DNA of 9,639 bases from Prevotella sp. (GCA_022511055.1 JAFLSH010000110.1:1-9639), one strand, 5' to 3'; shown: positions 1-6,500, numbered from the stretch's first letter. Made by a program: numbers and translations. The notes: generated from the sequence alone by a model not told the origin.

Positions 1-1040
1 TGATTCTCAGGGCGGAGTTTGCGAACTGTTTCGCCGGCGCGCCACATCTCTTGGTTACGCATAGCCTCCAGTTCTTTTTCCAATCCTGCACGATAGTCCG
101 GCTTCGAGTTGGCATCAATAGTAATCTGCGCCTCGTTTCCTGTCAATACTGAGTAGTAGAGCCATTCCATGACAGGCTTAATAGCATCGTGGAAACGGGG
201 AGCCCAATCAAGTGCGCCACGCTGAGCGGTTGTCGAGCAGTTAGCATACATCCAATCCATACCTTTTGCGCCAAAGAGCGGACCAAGGCTCTGAGTGAGT
301 TCTTCCACCGTTTCATTGAAGGCTTCCGATGGAGAGTGACCATGCTCACGGAGTACCTCATACTGAGCCAACAGCAATCCTTGAATAGCACCCATCAGAC
401 TTCCGCGCTCACCAGTCAAGTCACTGGTAGCCTCACGTTCAAAGGTGGTTTCAAACATATAACCAGCTCCAATGCCAATACCGAAAGCCAAGGTCTTTTC
501 CTTTGCCTTGCCCGTGGCATCTTGGTAGACGGCATACGAGCAATTCAAGCCACGCCCTTCACAGAACATTGTACGCAACGATGTACCAGAGCCTTTCGGA
601 GCTACCAGAATAACGTCTACATCTTTCGGGGGTACAACACCAGTGCGATCACTCCAGTTGATGGCGAAGCCATGGCTATAATACAATGTCTTGCCTGGCT
701 TCAAATATTTCTTGATAGTAGGCCACTGCTGAATCTGACCTGCATCAGAAAGCAGCATGCAAAGAATAGTGCCTTTCTCTGCTGCCTCTTCAATAGAGAG
801 CAATGTTTTACCTGGCACCCATCCGTCTGCGACAGCCTTATCATAGGTCTTACCCTGGCGCTGGCCAACAATGACGTTAAAGCCATTGTCACGCAAATTA
901 CAGGCTTGACCAGGCCCCTGAACACCATAACCGATGACAGCAATCACTTCATCTTTTAATACTTCACGTGCTTTCTCAAGTGAGAACTCTTTGTTGGTGA
1001 CTACGTTTTCTATTACGCCACCAAAATTCATTTCTGCCAT
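1..1040 (-). CDS. ilvC: Ketol-acid reductoisomerase, 3' end cut by window edge
   Basis: This NADPH- and Mg-dependent cytosolic enzyme of valine, leucine and isoleucine synthesis isomerises and reduces acetolactate or acetohydroxybutyrate to the dihydroxy acid. Reading from ATG at 1040, 346 residues are visible, the last being RPEN; the next codon starts CA, so probably one Gln and a stop are missing. The Rossmann motif GYGVQG lies at residues 37-42, followed by a cofactor-phosphate loop GQRQGK. YSHGF (121-125) and APKGSG (147-152) are conserved family segments. Likely metal ligands are D207 and E211 in SDLTGERG, and E243 and E247 in FNETVEE. Length and motifs resemble, from memory, Bacteroidetes and yeast Ilv5 enzymes more than E. 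coli IlvC. An in-frame upstream ATG at 1085 would add 15 residues, but homologues start near MAxxNFGG, so 1040 is preferred. It has its own promoter and a long leader. Confidence 0.97.
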   Translation of the reverse strand, partial: MAEMNFGGVIENVVTNKEFSLEKAREVLKDEVIAVIGYGVQGPGQACNLRDNGFNVIVGQRQGKTYDKAVADGWVPGKTLLSIEEAAEKGTILCMLLSDAGQIQQWPTIKKYLKPGKTLYYSHGFAINWSDRTGVVPPKDVDVILVAPKGSGTSLRTMFCEGRGLNCSYAVYQDATGKAKEKTLAFGIGIGAGYMFETTFEREATSDLTGERGSLMGAIQGLLLAQYEVLREHGHSPSEAFNETVEELTQSLGPLFGAKGMDWMYANCSTTAQRGALDWAPRFHDAIKPVMEWLYYSVLTGNEAQITIDANSKPDYRAGLEKELEAMRNQEMWRAGETVRKLRPEN

Positions 1041-1081
1041 AAATGCTTTTGTTTTTTGAATGTTATACTTGCCTCTATGAA

Positions 1082-1154
1082 CCATGCCCACCCTATACCC
1101 GAGAGCGGTCGTTTTATTAGCCCATTCTCACCCTACACGAGAGTGCGACGAGAG
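1082..1154 (-). repeat. Imperfect direct repeat in the ilvC leader
   Basis: On the transcribed strand two units follow each other 38-40 bases apart. The first (1143 down to 1122) runs CTCTCG-TGTAGGGTG-AGAATGG; the second (1105 down to 1082) runs CTCTCGGG-TATAGGGTG-GGCATGG. They match at 19 of 22 positions, with a two-base gap. A third lone CTCTCG lies at 1154-1149, upstream of the first unit. Each unit ends in ATGG: the first ATG reads Met-Gly-stop, the second is in frame with ilvC. The units do not fold into strong hairpins by eye. An operator pair or an RNA regulatory element is possible, but no function is demonstrated. Confidence 0.6.
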
Positions 1155-1174
1155 GTTAACTTAAAAATCGGGTG

Positions 1175-1206
1175 CAAAGATAGCAAATTGTTACGAGATA
1201 GCCAAA
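1175..1206 (-). promoter_or_regulatory. Predicted ilvC promoter
   Basis: On the minus strand TTTG (1206-1203) is followed after 20 bases by TATCTTTG (1182-1175). This fits the Bacteroidetes primary sigma-factor consensus, TTTG/TTG and TAnnTTTG spaced by about 19-21. Transcription would start near 1168-1170, leaving an untranslated leader of about 130 bases before the ilvC ATG. The promoter lies just past the stop codon of the DUF554 gene, so ilvC can be expressed apart from the two genes upstream, although read-through is not excluded. Confidence 0.75.
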
Positions 1207-1229
1207 GATTCTGTCAATTTTATACCAAA

Positions 1230-1925
1230 TTAACCAATCAGACTCTTCAACAGAAACCACAAAACAGGTACGACCAAGGCCGGCAACAGATTCAGTGTCT
1301 TGCAATCTTTCAAATTCAACAAGGCCAACCCACTGCCCGTAATAAGCAGCCCACCAACAATCAGTAGTTCTGCCATCAGGGCATCACTCACAACTGCACT
1401 TGAAAACTTTGCAGTCAACCAGAACATACCCTGCCACAAGAACAACACTGGCGCAGCTAAAATCATGCCAAGACCATAAGTGGAGGCGAAGACCATAGAT
1501 GACACGAAATCGAGCGTGGCATTAGTGAAAAGGAACGTATGGTCACCTTTCAGTGCAGAGATAACAGGCCCCAACATGGACAATGGCCCGATGCAATACA
1601 ACAATATAGCCGTGGCCAAACCATCTGCCAAGCGATTTCCCTGAGTATCGCTGCGTTTAAACCTGTCTATGAAACGCTTGAAGCGACCATCAATATCAAG
1701 AGCCGTACCTACCACGCCACCAACAGCCAACGAAATGATAAAAAGTACGGGATATTCTGACCGTGGGAAATGACTGATTGTGGCATTCAGGCCAATGGCT
1801 AACGAAGCTAAGCCAAGACCAGTATAGAGAACTTCTTTGTACTGATCCTTCACGCCGCGATGCAGCAATGTGCCAAGAATAGTACCAACTATAATAGTGG
1901 CTGTGTTAACAATTGTTCCAATCAT
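1230..1925 (-). CDS. DUF554 family integral membrane protein
   Basis: A 231-residue, very hydrophobic protein with about seven likely membrane segments (roughly residues 2-21, 32-50, 58-77, 101-124, 148-171, 182-204 and 210-229). The start MIGTIVNTATIIVGT, the central GPLSMLGP (113-120) and the following GDHTFLFTNATLDF are characteristic of DUF554, the family of E. coli YqgA and B. subtilis YdfK. Its function is not established; it is usually described as a possible transporter or membrane protein of unknown role. The length is normal for the family. The gene starts only 12 bases after the stop codon of the thioesterase and has no promoter of its own visible, so the two are almost certainly co-transcribed. 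No terminator hairpin is seen between it and the ilvC promoter. Confidence 0.9.
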   Translation of the reverse strand: MIGTIVNTATIIVGTILGTLLHRGVKDQYKEVLYTGLGLASLAIGLNATISHFPRSEYPVLFIISLAVGGVVGTALDIDGRFKRFIDRFKRSDTQGNRLADGLATAILLYCIGPLSMLGPVISALKGDHTFLFTNATLDFVSSMVFASTYGLGMILAAPVLFLWQGMFWLTAKFSSAVVSDALMAELLIVGGLLITGSGLALLNLKDCKTLNLLPALVVPVLWFLLKSLIG

Positions 1926-1937
1926 GCGAACCTATGC

Positions 1938-2735
1938 TTACCTAAAAGTAATTTTACTACGGCAGACCTCTGTTGGTTCACCGCTATCATCAACCGATTT
2001 TACGATGCGGACACAAAAAGTCAAGTCATCATTCTGCTCACGATAGAAAGCCAACCGTTCACCTGCATATGCTTCTGCCACATAGGCAATTTCAAAACGT
2101 TTTACACTATGAATCTTATACCAGTCAAGGGGCCACAAGTCAAGCACATGCTCAATATATTTCACCGAGTTGATATGCCCATTGATATCTACATCATTGT
2201 AATAGGTGTCAATCTGTCTTACCAGTTCTGCCTGATTGTCCATCTTTACGCGACCGCCCTTGTCAATTGGGCACAGTTTATCCGCTTCTATCCAGTTATT
2301 GATAGCACCATTGTCAATGGCCATAATATCGGTTGGCTGGCGACTATCAGTATCTATCATTGCCCAAATACTGCGACCGTAACCATAAACCTTTGGAGAT
2401 GAATCTTGAGAACAGGACAATGATTTTTCGGTAGCAGGCTCAGGCGCAACAATGCGAAAGTTACGACTTGTGAAATAACGCATAGCCGACTCCACCCAAG
2501 TCTCGACGTTAAAATTCGTGTACTGTATAGGCATCTCTTCCATTTCTATGGCAAGCCTCGACAACACCCATGCGCGTTGCATATTCATGAGCCGCTTCAT
2601 GCCAAAACCACGTGATGTGGAGTGAAAGTCGGCAGCATTGAGCAGATGATTACCCAGATGGCCCAAAAAGAGACGCCCAGAGAAATCACAATGGAACGGC
2701 TCAGCCATGAAAGCATATTTTCCTACTTTATCCAT
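1938..2735 (-). CDS. Acyl-ACP thioesterase (FatA/FatB-like)
   Basis: A 265-residue double hot-dog hydrolase predicted to release free fatty acids from acyl-ACP in the cytoplasm. The N-terminal half contains ADFHSTSRGFGM (35-46), RAWVLSRL (54-61) and ETWVES (78-83), which match the family. The C-terminal half carries the catalytic block DINGHINSVKY: D183, N185 and H187 correspond to the Asp-Asn-His set of plant FatB. By eye E221 aligns with the catalytic Glu, while the neighbouring plant Cys is Ala222 here, as expected if Cys is not essential. Between about residues 97 and 115 lies a polar, Ser-rich stretch (APEPATEKSLSCSQ...) that seems longer than in relatives, which I recall as near 247 residues. 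It leads a two-gene transcript with the DUF554 gene. I recall such thioesterases lying beside ilv genes in other Bacteroidales. Confidence 0.93.
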   Translation of the reverse strand: MDKVGKYAFMAEPFHCDFSGRLFLGHLGNHLLNAADFHSTSRGFGMKRLMNMQRAWVLSRLAIEMEEMPIQYTNFNVETWVESAMRYFTSRNFRIVAPEPATEKSLSCSQDSSPKVYGYGRSIWAMIDTDSRQPTDIMAIDNGAINNWIEADKLCPIDKGGRVKMDNQAELVRQIDTYYNDVDINGHINSVKYIEHVLDLWPLDWYKIHSVKRFEIAYVAEAYAGERLAFYREQNDDLTFCVRIVKSVDDSGEPTEVCRSKITFR

Positions 2736-2749
2736 ATTTCTGATTTTGG

Positions 2750-2781
2750 TTGCAAAATTACAAAAAAAAATCGTAACTTTG
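2750..2781 (+). promoter_or_regulatory. Predicted promoter of the Sel1-repeat gene
   Basis: TTG at 2750-2752 is followed after 21 bases by TAACTTTG at 2774-2781, a good match to the Bacteroidetes -33/-7 consensus. The start of transcription would be near 2788, about 20 bases before the ATG at 2808. A nine-base A tract lies in the spacer (2762-2770). The element overlaps the oppositely directed thioesterase promoter. Confidence 0.7.
2753..2760 (-). promoter_or_regulatory. Predicted -7 box of the thioesterase promoter
   Basis: The minus strand reads TAATTTTG at 2760-2753, matching TAnnTTTG. Transcription would start near 2747, giving a leader of only about a dozen bases before the ATG at 2735. 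No clean TTTG stands at the ideal distance: one occurs 25 bases upstream (2789-2786) and a weaker CTG at 21. The box abuts the -33 element of the Sel1 gene promoter on the other strand. Confidence 0.55.
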
Positions 2782-2807
2782 CAGCCAAAAAGGAAAAAGT
2801 ACGAACT

Positions 2808-3377
2808 ATGAGATTAAAGGCAATACTTGCTGCACTGATGGTCTTTGCGACTGTCAGCGCGCAAAAGGCAGACAAGCTCTACGAAGAGGGCAAAGCCCTT
2901 TATGATGCCAAGAACTACTCGGCCGCAGTGCCAAAGTTGAAAGCCGCCGCAGAGAAAGGACACAAAAAAGCCCAGTATAGGTTAGGACTTTGCTACGACA
3001 AAGGCAAAGGCGTGGAGGAAAATGATGCTAAGGCCGTTGAGTGGTACTCTAAAGCTGCCGCTCAAGAATATGCCAAGGCGCAATACCAGCTCGGCAAATG
3101 CTATAAAAACGGCGAAGGGGTTGCCAAAGACCGCAAGAAGGCGACAGCTCTGTTTGCAAAATCGGCGCGCCAGGAGAATGCTGATGCACAATATCAGTTG
3201 GGAAAAAGCTATCTGAAAGGGAAAGGCATTGAGGCTGACCAGAAGAAGGCCAAGAACTGGCTGCAAAAAGCTGTCAACAATCCCAAGGGTGGAGCGAAAA
3301 TATTAGAGGAATTACGCAAAGATGCCGCCAATGGCGATGAGGATGCCAAAAACATCCTTTCACTTCTCGGCAAATAA
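2808..3377 (+). CDS. Exported Sel1/TPR-like repeat protein
   Basis: A 189-residue protein starting MRLKAILAALMVFATVSAQ, a signal peptide probably cut after Ala18 (VSA-Q), so it acts in the periplasm or at the envelope. The mature part opens with a TPR-like helical pair (about 20-52) with LYEEGKALYDAKNY. Three Sel1 repeats follow (about 53-88, 89-124 and 125-157), each with the AQYxLGxxY core, a G-x-G turn (KGKGV, NGEGV, KGKGI) and a closing A-x-x-x-[FWY/L]-x-K-[AS] helix. The tail (158-189) is a further charged helical region. Such repeats form a superhelix that binds other proteins; the partner is unknown. The reading frame is open upstream to 2622, but the start at 2808 is chosen because it begins the signal peptide and follows the promoter. 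It is a single-gene unit ending at the hairpin at 3432-3460. Confidence 0.92.
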   Translation: MRLKAILAALMVFATVSAQKADKLYEEGKALYDAKNYSAAVPKLKAAAEKGHKKAQYRLGLCYDKGKGVEENDAKAVEWYSKAAAQEYAKAQYQLGKCYKNGEGVAKDRKKATALFAKSARQENADAQYQLGKSYLKGKGIEADQKKAKNWLQKAVNNPKGGAKILEELRKDAANGDEDAKNILSLLGK

Positions 3378-3426
3378 ACCTCGAAAAAGCCTACTCAAGT
3401 TTCCGCGACAAATGGTCTGATTTTAG

Positions 3427-3466
3427 AAAAGCTCTCTGACAAATTCCAATGTTCGGAGAGTTTTTT
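3427..3466. terminator. Hairpin terminator between convergent genes
   Basis: CTCTCTGA (3432-3439) pairs with TCGGAGAG (3453-3460): eight base pairs with one G-T wobble and a 13-base loop. It is followed by six T (3461-3466) and preceded by AAAA (3427-3430). This is a typical intrinsic terminator for the Sel1-repeat gene. Read the other way it is followed by four T, so it may also end the glycosyltransferase transcript arriving on the minus strand. Confidence 0.8.
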
Positions 3467-3478
3467 ACCACGATTTTA

Positions 3479-4381
3479 CTATTTGAGCCAGAACACTATA
3501 GCAGATTTCACACCGATAAATTTCAGATAGCCCGATTTTATTGCTCTCCAAAACACCCCAAATTTCTCCCTAAAAGGTATCAAATGCCCAGTATAAAAAA
3601 CCTTACTTAATGTATAGCTGGCAAATTTCCTGACAATTACACTATCTTGCCATTTCAGCAATTCATCAATGACCGTTAGGTAGCAGTTTATGTTACGTTT
3701 CGTATAATGCCGCCCCATGGTAGATGCAGAACGTACCCGATGGCTGACAAAACTTTGTTTAAGGCAGTAAATATGAGAACTTTGCAGGGTTAACTTCGTT
3801 GTAAACAGCTCATCTTCGTGGATGATGCCAGGATAGAAATTTAAGCCAATGCGCTTCAGGTAAGCATGGTTTATCAAAAGCAGCCAAACCACACAATTAT
3901 GTTTACAATTGTCAAGCATCATGTTGAGCAGATATTCGCCGGAATACGGTTTATATTCCTCTAACTCTTGTGTTCGGTGATAGTTCCACGACAATGGGGC
4001 CGCTCCTTCTTCTTGCAGAATATCTCCATCAAAGAAAATAAAATCCGCTGAGTTTTTTTCAGCATACTCATAGCATATCTGTAAAGCATTCGGACTGCTC
4101 AGCTTGTCATCAGCATCCATCATATAGATATATTCCCCAGTAGCGTGCTGCAGAGCAAGATTTCTTGCCGCAGACTGCCCTTGATTCTCTTGATGAAAAT
4201 AGCTAATACGACTATCTTTTTGGGCATATTCCTGGATGATGGCTCCGCTGTTGTCCGTTGAGCCATCATTCACCGCAATGATTTCTATATCCTTCAGCGA
4301 CTGATTCTGTAACGCCTGAAAAGTCTCACCCAAATAAGGAGCAACATTATAAACAGGCAGAATGACACTTATTTTTATCAT
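3479..4381 (-). CDS. Family 2 glycosyltransferase (GT-A fold)
   Basis: A 300-residue inverting glycosyltransferase that should transfer a sugar from a nucleotide-sugar donor to a glycan or lipid-linked acceptor at the cytoplasmic face of the inner membrane. The start ISVILPVYN (4-12) is the first GT2 strand. AVNDGSTDNS (36-45) binds the nucleotide, QGQSAARN (67-74) is conserved, and DADD (89-92) is the metal-binding DxD motif. HEDELF (188-193) matches the ED motif that supplies the catalytic base. The C-terminal 40 residues are basic and aromatic (RAIKSGYLKFIG, ending VFWLK) and may rest on the membrane. Donor and acceptor cannot be told. The ATG at 4381 is preceded by AAAGGAAAG and a promoter. 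The gene diverges from another GT2 gene, suggesting one surface-glycan locus. Confidence 0.93.
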   Translation of the reverse strand: MIKISVILPVYNVAPYLGETFQALQNQSLKDIEIIAVNDGSTDNSGAIIQEYAQKDSRISYFHQENQGQSAARNLALQHATGEYIYMMDADDKLSSPNALQICYEYAEKNSADFIFFDGDILQEEGAAPLSWNYHRTQELEEYKPYSGEYLLNMMLDNCKHNCVVWLLLINHAYLKRIGLNFYPGIIHEDELFTTKLTLQSSHIYCLKQSFVSHRVRSASTMGRHYTKRNINCYLTVIDELLKWQDSVIVRKFASYTLSKVFYTGHLIPFREKFGVFWRAIKSGYLKFIGVKSAIVFWLK

Positions 4382-4400
4382 ATTTCTTTCCTTTGTGTTG

Positions 4401-4432
4401 CAAAAATACTGATAAAATTTGGAATAATCAAA
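4401..4432 (-). promoter_or_regulatory. Predicted promoter of the leftward glycosyltransferase
   Basis: On the minus strand TTTG (4432-4429) is followed after exactly 20 bases by TATTTTTG (4408-4401), an excellent match to the Bacteroidetes consensus. Transcription would start near 4394-4396, with a leader of about 13 bases before the ATG at 4381. Its spacer contains the -33 element of the rightward promoter. Confidence 0.75.
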
Positions 4433-4449
4433 TTTTGTTCGTACATTTG
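4418..4449 (+). promoter_or_regulatory. Predicted promoter of the rightward glycosyltransferase pair
   Basis: TTTG (4418-4421) is followed after exactly 20 bases by TACATTTG (4442-4449), again a consensus match. Transcription would start near 4456, about 15 bases before the ATG at 4471. It shares bases 4418-4432 with the leftward promoter. Confidence 0.78.
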
Positions 4450-4460
4450 CACAAAATAAA

Positions 4461-4470
4461 GGAGAAAGGG
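4461..4470 (+). promoter_or_regulatory. Strong Shine-Dalgarno site deciding the start at 4471
   Basis: AAAGGAG (4458-4464) lies six bases before ATG 4471 and matches the complement of the 16S rRNA 3' end well. Such a strong site is uncommon in Bacteroidetes, whose genes often lack one. It fixes the start inside a frame that is open further upstream to 4393, where the promoter would otherwise be translated. Confidence 0.75.
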
Positions 4471-5502
4471 ATGAAGTATGACGTTACAATAGGGATTCCT
4501 GTTTACAAGTCTGTAGACTATATTGAGCAAACAATCCAGTCTGCTTTAGCCCAAACATATCCTAACATCGAATATCTTTTTCTTGATGACTGGGGAGAGG
4601 ATGGCTCTATGGAAATTGTTGAAAAGTACCAGACAGAGCATCCACGCGGTGAACATATTCGCATTATCAAGAACAACCAGCACCAGGGAATAGGTTTTTC
4701 ACGCAACCATTTATTGGAGGAAGCATCAGGGCAGTATTTCTTTTTCCTGGACTCAGATGACATTTTGCATGTAACTGCCATTCAGCGTTTAGTTGAGGAA
4801 ATAACTAAAAATGAGGCTGATGTGGCTTATGGGTCATGGGAGTATGTTGACAAAATAGGAACGACACCATCAGTTCAGACCGTCTACCCCTATATGCAGT
4901 TTGACGAGAAGAACACCCTGGCTCTTTATGCGTTCAAAAACTATTCCAGCTATAACATCTCCATTTGCAACTGCCTGATGAACTTGGCGTTTCTCAGGTC
5001 TGCAAAACTACACTTCATTGATGCCCAATTCTGGGAAGATTTGGCATTCACATACGAGCTGGTAACAAAAGTGCGCAGAGCCGTATTGCTTCCTGACATA
5101 ACCTACTATTATATTCGCCACTCAGATTCCTTATCCCATTACCAGGAGAGGGAAACATTCTCTAAAGATGAAATCGTGCAGAATGCCTCAGTCATCAGCT
5201 ATTTGAAAGAGAAGTCTACAGAGCTGACCGACCAGCCCTATTTTCCATACCTCCATTACAATTTGGGGATGAATAGTTTTTCCATTGTCTGTTACGCTTT
5301 AAAGCATCGGAAGAAAATCCAGCCAAAAATCACAGACAGGGAACTACAGCAGTTTGTGGATACTCCTTTGATGTTCAAGGAACTATTAAAAAGCAAGACA
5401 AAGTTTTTGGAGAATTTTGTGCTATGGTTTCTGCCCAAAGTTCCCACACTCTTTTTTGTTCCTCTTGTTCGGACTGTAGACAAGCTAAAAAGCGCGTTGT
5501 AA
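4471..5502 (+). CDS. Family 2 glycosyltransferase (GT-A fold)
   Basis: A 343-residue glycosyltransferase beginning VTIGIPVYKSVDYI (5-18), the first GT2 strand and helix. The nucleotide-binding segment is LFLDDWGEDGS (36-46), a variant of the usual VDDGSTDGS with Trp and Glu in the loop. GIGFSRN (73-79) and DSDD (94-97) follow, the latter being the metal-binding motif. FWEDLAF (187-193) carries the ED motif of the catalytic base. YYYIRHSDSLS (212-222) is a typical late GT2 segment. The C-terminus (about 315-335) is hydrophobic with basic ends and is probably membrane-associated. The next glycosyltransferase begins 33 bases downstream, so both should be on one transcript and act on the same glycan. 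Donor and acceptor are unknown; it shares the family but little loop sequence with the divergent neighbour. Confidence 0.93.
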   Translation: MKYDVTIGIPVYKSVDYIEQTIQSALAQTYPNIEYLFLDDWGEDGSMEIVEKYQTEHPRGEHIRIIKNNQHQGIGFSRNHLLEEASGQYFFFLDSDDILHVTAIQRLVEEITKNEADVAYGSWEYVDKIGTTPSVQTVYPYMQFDEKNTLALYAFKNYSSYNISICNCLMNLAFLRSAKLHFIDAQFWEDLAFTYELVTKVRRAVLLPDITYYYIRHSDSLSHYQERETFSKDEIVQNASVISYLKEKSTELTDQPYFPYLHYNLGMNSFSIVCYALKHRKKIQPKITDRELQQFVDTPLMFKELLKSKTKFLENFVLWFLPKVPTLFFVPLVRTVDKLKSAL

Positions 5503-5535
5503 AGGCAGCTACCATAAGTAATAAGAGTTTTGTCT

Positions 5536-6384
5536 ATGGCATGGTATCAAAAATATCTCTCTATTTACGGGAAACCTTTTGACACGGTACCCCCTGAAAT
5601 CATAGAGGGTACACGCAGGCGACTGGCAGCTTTGCAAAGCGACACCCCTATTGCTTCTATTGTTGTTATAGGCTATAACGAAGAAACTCACCTTCAGGCA
5701 TGTTTATGGGCAATTAGCGAAATGCAATGTAAGTACCCTGTGGAAATCATTGGAGTTGACAACAATTCCAAAGACCGTACTGCCGAAATCTACGAAAAGT
5801 CTGGTATTCCATACTATACAGAATATCAGCGTTCTTGCGGACACGCGCGGAACTGTGGCTTGCAGCATGCCCGGGGCAAATATTACATCGATGTAGACAG
5901 CGACACACTCTATCCTTCCATGTACTACGAGCTGATGATTGACCAGTTGATGAAGCCCGGAGTGGTGGCAGTCTCTTCTTTATGGAGCTATTTTCCTGAT
6001 AGAAATTACAGCAAGCTCGGTCTGGTAATGTTTGAGCTTTGCCGTGACACGTTCTTGTATATACAACATTTCAATCGGCCAGAACTGAGTGTGCGAGGCT
6101 TGGTCTTTGCGTATGATGCGACTTTGGGCCGCCAGATAGGATATCGTGTAGATATCATCCGTGGCGAAGACGGCTCTATGGCCCTGGCCCTAAAGAAATA
6201 TGGAAAAATCAAGTTCCTTTACGACCGCCGGGCACGCGCAATTACAGGATATGGCACACTCAACGAAGAATCCCTGATTAAAAGTTTGTGGAAACGCATC
6301 AAGATACAGGGGAAAGGCATCTTCCGCATTTTCTACAAGCAGGACAAATACGTGGATTCCGAGGACAACTTGGTCAAGAAATAG
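5536..6384 (+). CDS. Family 2 glycosyltransferase with N-terminal extension
   Basis: A 282-residue protein with about 40 residues (MAWYQKYLSIYGKPFDTVPP onward) before the catalytic core, which starts IASIVVIGYNEE (39-50). VDNNSKDRTAEI (74-85) is the nucleotide-binding segment and DVDSDT (119-124) contains the metal-binding DxD motif. SVRGLVFAY (185-193) and RGEDGSMALAL (209-219) are further conserved blocks, the latter matching the ED catalytic region. No membrane span is evident, and the tail is basic and then acidic. The start is ATG 5536; a TTG two codons earlier is less likely. I recall close relatives widespread in Bacteroidales, annotated only as glycosyltransferases. It follows the previous gene by 33 bases and ends before a strong hairpin, so it closes the two-gene unit. 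Confidence 0.9.
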   Translation: MAWYQKYLSIYGKPFDTVPPEIIEGTRRRLAALQSDTPIASIVVIGYNEETHLQACLWAISEMQCKYPVEIIGVDNNSKDRTAEIYEKSGIPYYTEYQRSCGHARNCGLQHARGKYYIDVDSDTLYPSMYYELMIDQLMKPGVVAVSSLWSYFPDRNYSKLGLVMFELCRDTFLYIQHFNRPELSVRGLVFAYDATLGRQIGYRVDIIRGEDGSMALALKKYGKIKFLYDRRARAITGYGTLNEESLIKSLWKRIKIQGKGIFRIFYKQDKYVDSEDNLVKK

Positions 6385-6415
6385 CCGCATCTTGCAGGCT
6401 GATTGCCGCTTTTTC

Positions 6416-6455
6416 GCCCCTGTCTGTTAATATTCCATAAATCATCGACAGGGGC
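6416..6455 (+). terminator. Hairpin after the glycosyltransferase pair
   Basis: GCCCCTGTC (6416-6424) and GACAGGGGC (6447-6455) form a perfect nine-base-pair, GC-rich stem around a 22-base AT-rich loop. The only T run afterwards is TTTT at 6463-6466, eight bases on, so it is not a textbook intrinsic terminator. It probably ends or stabilises the transcript of the two upstream genes and separates them from the outer-membrane protein gene. Confidence 0.55.
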
Positions 6456-6492
6456 AGTTGACTTTTCGGGCTGTCTCGTGTCATATTAGGGA

Positions 6493-6500
6493 TAATTTTG
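6493..6500 (+). promoter_or_regulatory. Predicted -7 box of the outer-membrane protein gene
   Basis: TAATTTTG matches TAnnTTTG and lies 28 bases before the ATG at 6529, leaving room for a leader of about 20 bases. The expected upstream element near 6469-6473 reads only GGCTG, a poor match, so activity may be weak or need an activator. Confidence 0.45.

Noticed and set aside
189..959. 256-codon plus-strand open frame opposite ilvC
   Set aside because: It lies wholly antisense to a clearly recognised enzyme, its translation has no family resemblance or coherent composition, and no promoter precedes it.
1041..1085. Longer ilvC product starting at ATG 1085
   Set aside because: The frame is open and the ATG is real, but the extra 15 residues do not match the family start, which is near MAxxNFGG; it is kept only as a possible regulatory start.
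1860..2402. 180-codon plus-strand open frame opposite the thioesterase and DUF554 genes
   Set aside because: It is antisense to two recognised proteins and its translation is Cys-, His- and Ile-rich without domain features; it is a shadow of the coding strand.
2622..2807. Upstream in-frame extension of the Sel1-repeat protein
   Set aside because: It would overlap the thioesterase coding sequence, run through the predicted promoter, and bury the signal peptide inside the protein.
5530..5535. TTG start two codons before the third glycosyltransferase ATG
   Set aside because: An ATG is available six bases on, and no ribosome binding site favours the TTG.
6447..6475. Alternative hairpin GACAG/CTGTC competing with the hairpin at 6416-6455, suggesting attenuation
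   Set aside because: It has only five base pairs with a 19-base loop against nine perfect GC-rich pairs in the competing stem, and no leader peptide or ligand-binding fold is visible.
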